A stretch of DNA of 64,000 bases, taken from positions 868,001 to 932,000 of the forward strand of contig NZ_SODF01000001.1 of the NCBI RefSeq assembly GCF_004365875.1. Direction: 5' to 3'. This document shows, piece by piece, positions 23,663 through 31,796 of this stretch. This DNA is from Kribbella kalugense. GTDB taxonomy: Bacteria > Actinomycetota > Actinomycetes > Propionibacteriales > Kribbellaceae. Both the position numbers and the translations under genes were made by a program. The notes below the pieces were generated by a model. The model saw nothing but the letters and a program-made list of their open reading frames with translations, did no database searches and was not told the DNA's origin. Position 1 is the stretch's first letter. Each line of letters starts with the position of its first letter.

Positions 23663-24386
23663 GGAGGGCCCAGCGGGGGTCTTCGTCGTACCAGTGGTTG
23701 ACCAGGGCGTCGACGGCGAGCTGGTGGGTCGCTGGATCGAGTACGCCGTGCTCGGTGGCTGCCGCGAGTACCTCGAGATAGGAGGCGACGGCCTCGATCG
23801 GGAGGGTCTTGGCGATCGGGGCCACCGACGTCGCGACGTCGCGCATGTCGACGAGGGTGAACACGCCGACCAGGATCGCGCCTTCACTCTGTAGCTCCTG
23901 GGCGAAAGCCTCTAGGGCCGTACCTGAGGAGACGGCGTCATCGACCAGCAGCACTCGCCGGCCGGCTACGGAGGCTCCGCGGACGCGTGGTTCGTGGTCC
24001 TCGTGACCGACGTACCCGGGCTTGCGGACGAATGCGAACGGAAACTGTCCGGTCAGCGCGACCGCGGTGGCGAGCGGGATGCCACCGGTCTCGGCTCCGA
24101 CGATGACGTCCGCGCCGAGGCAACGGGCGAAGTTCACACCCGGTACGGCGAGGTCGTGCAGCAACTGTGGGTCGCCGTACGCGTTCTCGTTGGAGAGCGG
24201 CTGGAGGGGGAGCCGGGTCTTCATGTCCCAGTGCGCGATGCCTGGCCGGACCAGTCCTGGCACGGTGGCGAGCCTGGCGACGAGATCGGTCTGCGACGGC
24301 GGTACTGCGGTGAGCCGGGCAACGTCGGCGTAGTCGGAAACCCTTGTCCGCTTGGCGTTCGCCAAGGTTTTCTGGTTGAGGTTCAT
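23646..24386 (-). CDS. Orotate phosphoribosyltransferase-like PRTase
   Basis: The 246-residue protein carries the type I phosphoribosyltransferase signature RVLLVDDAVSSGTALEAF (about residues 143-160), the PRPP-binding motif, and GADVIVGAETGGIPLATAVAL upstream, as in orotate phosphoribosyltransferases. The N-terminal extension of about 60 residues and the C-terminus differ from PyrE, which is usually near 180-210 residues, so the base specificity is uncertain. The ATG at 24386 lies at the start of the similar region. Its last codons overlap the convergent GH15 gene. Confidence 0.75.
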   Translation of the reverse strand: MNLNQKTLANAKRTRVSDYADVARLTAVPPSQTDLVARLATVPGLVRPGIAHWDMKTRLPLQPLSNENAYGDPQLLHDLAVPGVNFARCLGADVIVGAETGGIPLATAVALTGQFPFAFVRKPGYVGHEDHEPRVRGASVAGRRVLLVDDAVSSGTALEAFAQELQSEGAILVGVFTLVDMRDVATSVAPIAKTLPIEAVASYLEVLAAATEHGVLDPATHQLAVDALVNHWYDEDPRWALLNQAA

Positions 24387-24438
24387 ACCATCGACTCTCG
24401 CGCGATGTCGGGTTGATCGCGTCCGTTGAATGCCCTGG

Positions 24439-25245
24439 TCAGCGCGCGGGGGCCACGACGACCGGCCCGCGGGCCAGGCGCAGGACGTCGTACAGCGTGT
24501 GGCGGCGATTCGCACCGAGCACCGTGAGCGCCGCTGCTGTGGACTCGGCCAGCACTGCACTGCCGACGGCGCCTGCAGCGAAGACCCAGCGGACGTCGAC
24601 CTCGGGGTACGCCGTCTGCCGGATGTGTGCTGCTTCGTCGAGGCTGGGGTGCACGATCGTGAGACCGATCCCGCGGCGCCGGGCCGAACGGAAGCCGAAC
24701 TCGATCGCGGCCGACGTCTCACCGGCGACGACCACTCGTCCCGCCGACGGTCCGATCGATGCTCTCGGCGACAGACCGATCACTGCCAGCGATGCCGTCG
24801 TACGGCGGACCAACCGCCGGGCCAGCGTGCGCTCGAATTTGCTGTTGTGGCTCAGCACGACCAGTGCGAGTTCGCTCCTTCGGGCCTCGGCGACCAACGC
24901 CGGGACGGGGCGAGCCGGGTGAACCGCGGTCGTGATCCGCAGCGATGGTGCGATCCTTCGGGCGCGACGTACGGCCTCTGCGACGATTGCCTCGGCACCT
25001 TCACGAGCCCGCAGATCGATGGTCGAGTTGCCGAGCGGATCGGACACCCGAGGCCAGCGGAACGCGTGCACGATCCGCAACTCGGATCCCCGCTCGGCAG
25101 CCTCGGCCGCGGCCCAATCGAGCGCATCCGGCTCGGCACCACGCTCGTCGACCAGCACGATCACTGGCCCGCCATCAACCTCGGCCGGCCGTGAGTCCGA
25201 CCGGGCATCGGGCAGTGCCCCTTGCCAGCTTCGAAACAACTTCAT
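24439..25245 (-). CDS. Tandem universal stress protein
   Basis: The 268-residue protein has two UspA-like halves. The first (about residues 28-165) begins GPVIVLVDERGAEPDALDWAAAEAAERGSELRIVHAF and ends with ELALVVLSHNSKFERTLARRLVRRTTASLAVI. The second (about 180-265) keeps VVVAGETSAAIEFGFRSARRRGIGLTIVHP and a short C-terminal strand. The ATP-loop G-2x-G-9x-G-S is degenerate in both (S-H-N-S in place of G-S-R-G), so nucleotide binding is doubtful. The ATG at 25245 has AGGAGG 6 bases upstream. It is divergent from the Ser/Thr kinase gene. Usp proteins are frequent in hypoxia and stress regulons. Confidence 0.8.
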   Translation of the reverse strand: MKLFRSWQGALPDARSDSRPAEVDGGPVIVLVDERGAEPDALDWAAAEAAERGSELRIVHAFRWPRVSDPLGNSTIDLRAREGAEAIVAEAVRRARRIAPSLRITTAVHPARPVPALVAEARRSELALVVLSHNSKFERTLARRLVRRTTASLAVIGLSPRASIGPSAGRVVVAGETSAAIEFGFRSARRRGIGLTIVHPSLDEAAHIRQTAYPEVDVRWVFAAGAVGSAVLAESTAAALTVLGANRRHTLYDVLRLARGPVVVAPAR

Positions 25246-25329
25246 GAGTCGCCTCCTGTATCCACCTCCCCACAATCCGGTCCGTTGCCCCGGTTCACAC
25301 CAGTGAGAGACCCGTGTCCGCCCCCTGGT

Positions 25330-25355
25330 CCACGGTTTGGGCCCACGGTTTGAGC
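25330..25355 (+). repeat. Tandem 13-bp direct repeat in the usp/kinase divergent promoter
   Basis: CCACGGTTTGGGC is followed without a gap by CCACGGTTTGAGC (12 of 13 identical), about 70-95 bp upstream of the kinase start. Head-to-tail 13-mers in a divergent promoter suggest tandem binding of a regulator. Confidence 0.5.
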
Positions 25356-25425
25356 GGGGGATAGCCTGTCTCTTTGGTGTTGAGATCGATGGATTGCGGA
25401 GAAGTGGCGTGGGTACGGGGGACGG

Positions 25426-26748
25426 ATGTTGATCGCGGAGCGGTATCGGTTGGGCGCGCCCTTGGGGCGGGGCGGCATGGGGGTGGTGCACCGCGCAACG
25501 GACGAAGTGCTCGGCCGCGAGGTCGCGGTGAAGGTGATGCTGAAGGGCGAGGGGGACGGCTCGGCGACCGAGCGGTTTCAGCGGGAGGCCCGGGCTGCGG
25601 CCCGGTTGAGCGACCGGCACATCGTCGCTGTCTACGACTTCGGGCAGTACGACGACAACTTCTACCTCGTGATGGAGATCGTCGAAGGCGGTTCGGTTGC
25701 CGCTGAGTTGGCCGAGCACGGTCCGCTGTCATGGGATCGCTCGGTCGCCATCATCGAGCAGGCCGCGGCGGGGCTGGCGGCCGCTCACGCGCAGAACGTC
25801 GTACATCGCGATATCAAGCCGAGCAACCTGCTGATCGCGGGGGACGGGACCATCAAGGTCGCCGACTTCGGGATCGCGGCGCTGCCGGGGTCCGAGACGA
25901 GCGATCTGACCGCGACCGGCCAGATCATGGGCAGTCCGCACTACCTGTCACCCGAGCGGGCGCGAGGGCTGCAGGCCGGCCCGGAGTCCGACGTCTACGC
26001 GCTCGGCTGCGTGCTGTATCAACTGGTCACCGGACGGCCGCCGTTCACCGGAGACCATCCGACTGCGGTCCTGTACCAGCACGTCGACGCGACCCCGGTC
26101 CCGCCGAGCCGACTGCGTCCGGAGCTCGCCGGTCCGTTCGAGCCGCTGCTGCTGCGGATGCTCGCCAAGGATCCGGCAGAGCGGCCCACGGCTGAGCAGC
26201 TCGTCTCCTTGCCTGCGGCAGCCGCGTGGTTCCCGACAACGCCATTGCCCCCTGACCCGACGCCTCGCTCGACTGAGCCAGTCGCTCCTGCCGCGCCGCC
26301 CGTCACACGTTCGAGGAAGCCGCTTCTGATCGCAGGCCTCGCCGTACTGGCCGTGGCAGGCGCCGTCGCGGCAGGCCTCGTACTGCGGAACGCCGGTGAC
26401 GACCTCCCGCCGACCGTGGACGTAGGCCCGCACCCAAGCCGAAGCGCCGGTACGCCGACAACGTCCACCACCTCGACCGACCCGACGACCCAGCCGTCGA
26501 CCGCACCGACCCGGGGCCGCACCACCGAGCCGACCCGAACCACCGAGACGCCCTCCAGCACCCCCACAACCTCCACCACTCCGACCACAACCCCGTCCGC
26601 GCCGACAACCACGGCCCCCTCTACCACCCCGCCGTCCACTCGCCCGACGCCAACCCCAACCAAGTCCTCCTCGTCGCCCCCTTCACCTACGCCTACCCCT
26701 ACCGCCTCAGACACCCCCACCGCCTCCGACACCCCACTCCCGCAGTAA
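25426..26748 (+). CDS. Membrane Ser/Thr protein kinase (PknB type)
   Basis: The 440-residue protein has a Hanks-type kinase domain at residues 4-265: glycine loop LGRGGMGVVHRA, VAIK-type Lys in VAVKVM, catalytic VVHRDIKPSNLL, DFG in VADFGIA and SPERA. A transmembrane helix (about residues 302-322) follows, then a Thr/Pro/Ser-rich extracellular tail of about 115 residues without PASTA repeats. It probably senses an outside signal through this wall-spanning tail, and its substrates are unknown. The ATG at 25426 is supported by GGGGGACGG upstream. It is divergent from the universal stress gene and 31 bp ahead of a membrane protein gene. Confidence 0.9.
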   Translation: MLIAERYRLGAPLGRGGMGVVHRATDEVLGREVAVKVMLKGEGDGSATERFQREARAAARLSDRHIVAVYDFGQYDDNFYLVMEIVEGGSVAAELAEHGPLSWDRSVAIIEQAAAGLAAAHAQNVVHRDIKPSNLLIAGDGTIKVADFGIAALPGSETSDLTATGQIMGSPHYLSPERARGLQAGPESDVYALGCVLYQLVTGRPPFTGDHPTAVLYQHVDATPVPPSRLRPELAGPFEPLLLRMLAKDPAERPTAEQLVSLPAAAAWFPTTPLPPDPTPRSTEPVAPAAPPVTRSRKPLLIAGLAVLAVAGAVAAGLVLRNAGDDLPPTVDVGPHPSRSAGTPTTSTTSTDPTTQPSTAPTRGRTTEPTRTTETPSSTPTTSTTPTTTPSAPTTTAPSTTPPSTRPTPTPTKSSSSPPSPTPTPTASDTPTASDTPLPQ

Positions 26749-26779
26749 GTCCAGGATCCCCGCACTCGCAGGGGCCAAG

Positions 26780-27487
26780 ATGACCGACATGGGTGATGAA
26801 GCGACGGGGCAGGCACATCCGGGTGAGCCGCGGTTGCCGGCTGCGGTGGGCGTGGTGGTGGCGATCGTGCTGTACGCCGTACTGCCGAGCTCACTGCAGG
26901 TCGGACCGCGGTATGTGATTCCAGGGCTGGAATTGCTGCTGTTCATACCGTTGATGCTGGCCAACCCGCGGCGGATGAGCAGGGAGAACCGCCTCCTGCG
27001 ACGCCTGTCGATCGGCCTGGCCGTCTTGATCGCGTTGTCGAACACGACAGCGCTCGTGCTGCTGATCCGGTCGCTCGTCCTCCGGGAGGCGACGGCGGGT
27101 GGCCAGTTGCTGGCGGCGGCCGGACAGGTGTGGCTCACGAACGTTCTGGTGTTCGCCCTGGCGTACTGGGAACTTGATCGCGGCGGTCCGGTGGCGCGTT
27201 TCCGAGTGGCCAGGCCGGGGCTGCCCGACGCCGACTTCCGCTTTCCGCAGGACGAGGACCACGATGCGATCAGTGAGGTCGCGAGCCGTTCGTCGGCCAA
27301 GTCCGGTTGGGCTCCTGGCTTCATCGACTACCTCTATGTGTCCGTCACCAACTCGTCGGCCTTCAGCCCCACCGACACGATGCCGCTGACCGTCAGGGCG
27401 AAGGCGTTGATGGCGGTCGAATCGGTCGCGGCTCTGATGCTCTCGGTCCTGGTCGTGTCCTTTGCGGTCGGCCTGCTCGGCTCGTGA
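26780..27487 (+). CDS. Five-helix membrane protein, DUF1345-like
   Basis: The 235-residue protein has helices at about residues 22-40, 44-60, 78-100, 107-128 and 205-232, with a polar segment around 140-185. The C-terminal DYLYVSVTNSSAFSPTDTMPLTVRAKALMAVESVAALMLS resembles the last conserved block of DUF1345 membrane proteins, where an aromatic-rich loop precedes the final helix. The match is weak, and I give no function. It probably follows the kinase gene on one transcript. Confidence 0.6.
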   Translation: MTDMGDEATGQAHPGEPRLPAAVGVVVAIVLYAVLPSSLQVGPRYVIPGLELLLFIPLMLANPRRMSRENRLLRRLSIGLAVLIALSNTTALVLLIRSLVLREATAGGQLLAAAGQVWLTNVLVFALAYWELDRGGPVARFRVARPGLPDADFRFPQDEDHDAISEVASRSSAKSGWAPGFIDYLYVSVTNSSAFSPTDTMPLTVRAKALMAVESVAALMLSVLVVSFAVGLLGS

Positions 27488-27512
27488 GGTTCCGCCTGGG
27501 TACTGGGGTGGC

Positions 27513-27959
27513 ATGAGTCAGAGTGAACGACTGGTGCACGCCACTCCTGCGGACGTGTCCGCAGTACTGGCCGATGGTTGGTCGTACGCCGGTTGGGTGG
27601 TCGGCGCGGCACGCATCCGGTCGGTCGATGACGGCTTCCCGGCGCCGGGCACGAGCATCCATCACTCGGTGGGGGTTTGGCCGCTGCTCGTGAACGACGT
27701 GACCACGGTCGAGGAGTTCGAGTTCGGCGAGCGGCTCGTGATCAAGGTCCGGGTCTGGCCGGCCGGTGCGGGCCGGGTGGAATTCGTCATGACGACCCAT
27801 CCGGACGGGTGCCTGTTGGTCATGCGCGAAGAGGCCATCGAAGGCCCCGCCGGCCTACTCCCGGCCGCAGCCCTCGACCCCGTCCTGCACTGGCGCAACA
27901 ACGAAACCCTCCGCCGCCTCGCCTACCTAGCCGAATCCCGCGTCCCCTCAAACCGGTGA
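27513..27959 (+). CDS. SRPBCC-family (polyketide cyclase-like) protein
   Basis: The 148-residue protein fits the START/Bet v1-like SRPBCC fold: VHATPADVSAVLADGWSYAGWVVGAARIRSVDDGFPAPGTSIHHSVG, the edge strands VTTVEEFEFGERLVIKVRVWPAGAGRVEFVMT, and the C-terminal helix LDPVLHWRNNETLRRLAYLAE. These proteins bind hydrophobic small molecules in a central groove, and no catalytic residue can be named. The ATG at 27513 lies 26 bp after the previous stop. It is probably part of the kinase transcript, with no functional link visible. Confidence 0.75.
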   Translation: MSQSERLVHATPADVSAVLADGWSYAGWVVGAARIRSVDDGFPAPGTSIHHSVGVWPLLVNDVTTVEEFEFGERLVIKVRVWPAGAGRVEFVMTTHPDGCLLVMREEAIEGPAGLLPAAALDPVLHWRNNETLRRLAYLAESRVPSNR

Positions 27960-28047
27960 ACTGACTCCTGCGGTAGGAGGCTGGGGCTATCAGCAGGGAG
28001 GCGATCGGTCGTGGCCGCCGGCGTGGTGACCGACTCAGACTGATCAG

Positions 28048-28845
28048 GTGGATTATCTGGTCACGATGACGACGCAGGTTCCGGACGGTACTGCGGACGA
28101 GGTGGTTGAGGAGATCCGTGGCCGTGAGGCCGCGCGGTCCAGGGAGCTCGCCGATCAGGGGCATCTGCTGCGCCTGTGGCGTCCTCCGCTGCAGCCGGGG
28201 GAGTGGCGCACTCTCGGCCTGTTCACGGCGGCCGACGAGGTAGAGCTCGAGGCCGTCCTCGCCTCGATGCCGCTACGCATCTGGCGTTCCGATCAGGTGA
28301 CCCCGCTGTCCGCCCACCCGAACGACCCGGCCAACTCCCGGGCCGGGAGCCACAGCAGCCCGAATGAGAAAGAGAGCGACATGAGTTCCAGCAGTAATGA
28401 CGCAGGCATCGGTGAGGGCGAGCTGCATCTCGAGAACGACGTTATCGCGGTCTCCGACGTCGATCGGGCGAAGGAGTTCTACCTGCGGCTGGGATGGCGG
28501 CTCGACGAGGACGCCGCGCCGATGGACGGGCTCCGGATCGTCCAGTTCACGCCGCCGGGCTCGGGCTGCTCGATCACGTTCGGCCTTGGTCTGACCAACG
28601 CCGCGCCCGGATCGGCGCTGGCAGCGTTGGTCGTGTCCGACATCGAGGCCGCCCACAAGGACCTCGTCGGTCGAGGCATCGAGGTCGTCGACGTATGGCA
28701 CGGCCCGCCGTTCCCCGTCGAAGCGCGACAGCCCGGCCGCGACCCCGAGGGCGCCAGCTACGGATCCTTCTGCTCGTTCTCCGACCCCGACGGCAACACC
28801 TGGCTGGTCCAAGAGGTCACAACCCGCCTCCCCGGCCGCGTCTGA
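28048..28845 (+). CDS. Muconolactone isomerase-like domain in frame with a glyoxalase/VOC domain
   Basis: The open frame is 265 residues. Residues 1-90 resemble the muconolactone delta-isomerase ferredoxin-like fold (MDYLVTMTTQVPDGTADEVVEEIRGREAARSRELADQGHLLRLWRPP, and LFTAADEVELEAVLASMPLRIW). Residues about 112-265 form a VOC domain (VIAVSDVDRAKEFYLRLGWRLDEDAAP and a C-terminal FSDPDGNTWLVQEV). Between them lies a polar 20-residue linker containing GAAAGAGAG and an ATG at 28381, a plausible independent start. As with the MFS-SRPBCC frame, this may be two genes with no stop between them, or a real fusion. VOC relatives starting MSSSSNDAG-like favour a separate gene. Confidence 0.65.
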   Translation: MDYLVTMTTQVPDGTADEVVEEIRGREAARSRELADQGHLLRLWRPPLQPGEWRTLGLFTAADEVELEAVLASMPLRIWRSDQVTPLSAHPNDPANSRAGSHSSPNEKESDMSSSSNDAGIGEGELHLENDVIAVSDVDRAKEFYLRLGWRLDEDAAPMDGLRIVQFTPPGSGCSITFGLGLTNAAPGSALAALVVSDIEAAHKDLVGRGIEVVDVWHGPPFPVEARQPGRDPEGASYGSFCSFSDPDGNTWLVQEVTTRLPGRV

Positions 28846-28918
28846 AGCCGCCGACCCGCTCGAGCGCAGCCCGCTTGACGATCAGGCGCTATCAGGTTTG
28901 ATGCGCCCTCGGCTGTGT

Positions 28919-28960
28919 CTGAACGTGCTCACCGGCCCGCTGACCGGTGGACACGTTCAG
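28919..28960 (-). terminator. Long hairpin overlapping the stop of the frameshifted gene
   Basis: Stem CTGAACGTG..CACCGG pairing with CCGGTG..CACGTTCAG (15 pairs with a 2x2 internal loop and an 8-base loop). It contains the TGA at 28957-28959 and would terminate the minus-strand gene. Confidence 0.65.
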
Positions 28961-29912
28961 GCAGCTGTGTCGGTCACTCCGAGGCGTTGCGCGGCGTCTT
29001 CGAGCTGGCTGACCGCCCGGAGATGCAGCTCGCCGGTGCTGTAGTCGGTGACTTGGTGCCAGTCTTCGTTTGTCACGTAATAAACATGTGGACTGACTGA
29101 TCCTGGCCGAGTGCTGAACATGTTCGTCGCGGTCGTGATCAGCAGGTACAGGGCCTTCAGCATCGTCTGATCTCGAAGCACGTGCACCAACAACACGTCG
29201 CGGGCCGGCATCGCGACAAGGCAGCCGAACGGCGGGTTCTCGACGTGCAACGACTCGCGCAGCACAGTGTTGAACACCAACGCGCGGGACGCAGTGAACA
29301 TACCGCCAGTGAGAACGGCGACCTCGGCGCCGTCGAAGTGCATGGTTTCGACCTCGTCCCGGAGGTTGCGTAGGTTCGCCAACCCCATTCTGCTGGCTTC
29401 CTCCCATGACACGCCGAGGCTGTCGATGTCGAAATGCATGGCGACCCCGCGCCCGACGTACGTGGCCGGCACCATGAGAACGTCCGGCGCGAACTCTGGC
29501 ACGTGTTTGCCCATCTCGGGGTCGATCGTCGCCGCGCGCACCAGCCGGAGGTAGAGCTCTTTCTCGAGATCGTCCGGGACTGGTGGGGGCCCGCCAGGAG
29601 AGGGCAGTTGGTCGAAATGCACCGCCACCGCAGAGCGCCACTGCTGCCGGGGTAGGTCGCAACGGTGCGTGCGAGGTTCGTGAGACCTGCCGACACGCCG
29701 TTCCGCACCGCAGAGCCGTCGGCTCCGACCCGTAACAACGCCCCCGCGCCGTCGTACCGCATCGTGAATCCGCGCTTCGCGACCGCGTCCTCGGACAGCC
29801 GCACCAGTCGCTCCGCCTGACTCACCGTCAGGGGCAGCAATACCGGATCTGGATGCCACCTGTCCGTCTGGTTGGGTCGCTGACGGCTGTTCTTGGCTTT
29901 GCCAGCACTCAT
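28957..29912 (-). pseudogene. Unrecognised gene split by a one-base frameshift
   Basis: A strong start (AGGAGG 7 bases before ATG 29912) opens MSAGKAKNSRQRPNQTDRW and reads well to TVATYP. The coherent reading then moves to another frame at RQQWRSAVAVHFDQL and continues to the stop at 28957. The switch falls at a run of four G (29649-29652; four C on the coding strand). One additional C would restore a single 318-residue frame. The second part has strands such as VLMVPATYVGRGVAMHFDID, NPPFGCLVAMPARDVLLVHVL and NMFSTRPGSVSPHVYYV, with no family I recognise. Possible causes are a sequencing slip, recent inactivation or programmed slippage. The strong leader and terminator suggest a recently active gene. 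Confidence 0.7.
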
Positions 29913-30215
29913 CGAGCACCTCCTTTGCCCAAAGAACATACGGACTTCCAGACCCCCAGAACGGACGACTTCACAACCTGTGGATAACTCGCTCCCCAAC
30001 GCTTCCGGGGCAAGTTGACTGCGTCCGACTCTGCTCACTTTGTGCACCGGAGCCGTACGGTCAGCGTCCGCTGGTGCGGCAATGGTGCACAAGGTGGCGA
30101 AAACGACCGGGCCGCCCGAGTCAAATGACAATCCACACGCTCGAAGGAATCAGCGGGTCACGTGCCTCGGGCGAGTTCGATTGCCGGTCAGCCGCTCGTT
30201 CGCGATGCTTGCACC
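29913..30215. other. Gene-free region with a 9-bp inverted repeat and one DnaA-box match
   Basis: About 300 bp without a supported gene, between divergent broken genes. It holds a perfect inverted repeat TTGTGCACC (30040-30048) / GGTGCACAA (30084-30092) and, on the minus strand, one exact DnaA-box sequence TTATCCACA (29979-29987). The repeat may be an operator or leader structure for the cold-shock-like gene. A single box without a cluster does not make an origin. Confidence 0.45.
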
Positions 30216-30433
30216 ATGTCTCACGGCACCGTGAAGTTTTCAATCCGGAGAAGGGCTGGGGAGCGATTGCGTCTCCAGAACTGCCGGATGGCTTCGACGC
30301 GTGGGTTCACTTCAGCGTGATCGAGGCCGAAGGTTTCCGCAGCCTGGAACAAGGAGACGACGTCGAGTTCGACTACGAAGCCGTGCGGCAGGACAGCTTC
30401 CGCTACCGCGCCACCCGCGCCCGGAAGGTCTGA
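30216..30433 (+). pseudogene. Cold-shock-domain protein gene with a one-base frameshift
   Basis: From the ATG at 30216 the frame reads MSHGTVKF and then leaves the family. The frame that follows reads FNPEKGWGAIASPELPDGFDAWVHFSVIEAEGFRSLEQGDDV up to the stop at 30433. The shift falls at a run of four T (30237-30240); a fifth T would give an unbroken 72-residue protein with RNP1-like KGWGAI and RNP2-like VHFS, the single-stranded RNA-binding motifs of cold-shock proteins. The C-terminus (EFDYEAVRQDSFRYRATRARKV) is longer than in CspA. Sequencing error and real inactivation cannot be told apart here. Confidence 0.75.
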
Positions 30434-30535
30434 CGGTCGGCGTGAATGCTGACGGCCGCGACCTTCGGACGCCCAGCGGCTGTAGGACTGCGCGTTGGCA
30501 GCCGGGTTGGTGGCATCGCAGGCCCCCGATCTTTG

Positions 30536-31687
30536 TCAGATCAGGGCAGATGGTTTGTAGCCGTCGCCCAGGCTGGTGCCGAAGATCGGCGGTGGGTAGC
30601 TCGGAGCCACGTTTTGCAGCTCTGGCAGCAGGTCGCGGATCTCCTGATCGCTGAGGCTTCCGGCGATCAGCTTCTTCAACGCGTTCACAGCGGCAGTCGT
30701 CTGCGCGGGCGTCGGCTTCGGCTTCGGCGGGGGAGTCAGGCCGGTGATCAGGTTCTGCCGGACCGAGGTCGCGGCGTACGCCAAGAGCAGGACACAGCCG
30801 ATGATCGCTCCGACCGTGACGGCGACCTGTGCTGTGCCTGTCACCAACGACGAGACGCTGCGCGCGATGGCGATGACCAGTCCGCCGGACGCTCCGACAG
30901 CGATCGCTGCTGAGATGAGCAGTCCGCCGACGAGTACCTGGCTCTCGCCATTGCGAAGGGTTTGCAGCACGATCGGCGCGACCCCGATCAGGGCAAGCCC
31001 GATCGCACTGGCCAGGGTAATGACGGCGAAGGCGGATGGCGCCTCGCCGCCGGTGATGGACTTCAGCAGGTCCGATGTACCGAAGATTCCGGTGAATACA
31101 GCGGACACCAAAGTCACGTTGGATGCCCAACTGTCTTTGAGGCTCCAGTTCGCACCCAGCTGGGGTAGGGGTGCCGTGAACAAGACCTTCGACTTGGCCT
31201 TGGGAACTGGACCTGGCCACCCTCGGAACCAGAGGAGCCCAGCGACCACGGCGGCCAATCCGACCAGCGGTGTCCACATGAAGACCTGAAGAATGCCCCA
31301 GACGGGATGCGGCGCGGTTTCGGGCTTGGCCGTGACCGGGAACGCAGTGTCGCCGGCTTTGAGGCTGATTCCAACGGTCTTGCCAGCTGCCAGGTCGCAG
31401 TTGTGCAGGGTGAGGACCACTTGCTGCTGCTGGTGTGCGGGCAATACCTGTGGATCGGGTGTGATCTGGCAGTGCTGACCCGCTTCAGAGGTCGTGCTCG
31501 TCAGGATCGCCGGCTGGTCGGTCAAGTTGATGAGCGTGTACGAGGTCGTGGGGCTGGCACCCTCGGTCAGCGTTGCCTCGGGGGAGAGGAGCACGTAGTC
31601 GGCGGGCGTCGCAGCCGCGGACACGGCTGTCCCTCCGAGCAGCGCGAGACCGGCAACGACAACGGCGCGTGCGAATGCGATGACCAT
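30536..31687 (-). CDS. Secretory/membrane protein with five hydrophobic segments, unrecognised
   Basis: The 383-residue protein starts with a signal-like segment (VIAFARAVVVAGLALLGGTAVSAAA), then an extracellular beta-rich domain of about 110 residues (TYTLINLTDQPAILTSTTSE style, with two Cys near residues 71 and 94). It continues with a helix near 128-150, a polar stretch, four helices between about 185 and 315, and a Pro-rich linker (TGLTPPPKPKPTPAQTT) leading to a cytoplasmic-looking tail. I do not recognise the family. The extracellular part resembles CARDB/NEW-like folds in strand pattern only. The ATG at 31687 follows GGGGGGAACC. By eye the surrounding DNA is less GC-rich than the neighbouring genes. 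Confidence 0.65.
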   Translation of the reverse strand: MVIAFARAVVVAGLALLGGTAVSAAATPADYVLLSPEATLTEGASPTTSYTLINLTDQPAILTSTTSEAGQHCQITPDPQVLPAHQQQQVVLTLHNCDLAAGKTVGISLKAGDTAFPVTAKPETAPHPVWGILQVFMWTPLVGLAAVVAGLLWFRGWPGPVPKAKSKVLFTAPLPQLGANWSLKDSWASNVTLVSAVFTGIFGTSDLLKSITGGEAPSAFAVITLASAIGLALIGVAPIVLQTLRNGESQVLVGGLLISAAIAVGASGGLVIAIARSVSSLVTGTAQVAVTVGAIIGCVLLLAYAATSVRQNLITGLTPPPKPKPTPAQTTAAVNALKKLIAGSLSDQEIRDLLPELQNVAPSYPPPIFGTSLGDGYKPSALI

Positions 31688-31769
31688 GGTTCCCCCCACG
31701 GTTCATGCCAGTCACCCCCGTGCCGGCGTTCACTCAACGTAACGGCCAGCCGAATCGCCGTCCACAGCT

Positions 31770-31786
31770 GATCACCAGTAGTGATC
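31770..31786. terminator. Small inverted repeat after the ankyrin gene
   Basis: GATCAC/GTGATC with a 5-base loop, 11 bases beyond the stop of the ankyrin gene. It may be a weak terminator or an operator for the gene starting at 31687. Confidence 0.3.
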
Positions 31787-31796
31787 CAACCGTGTC

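Noticed and set aside
29979..29987. Exact DnaA box TTATCCACA
   Set aside because: A single box without a cluster or AT-rich unwinding region does not support an origin.
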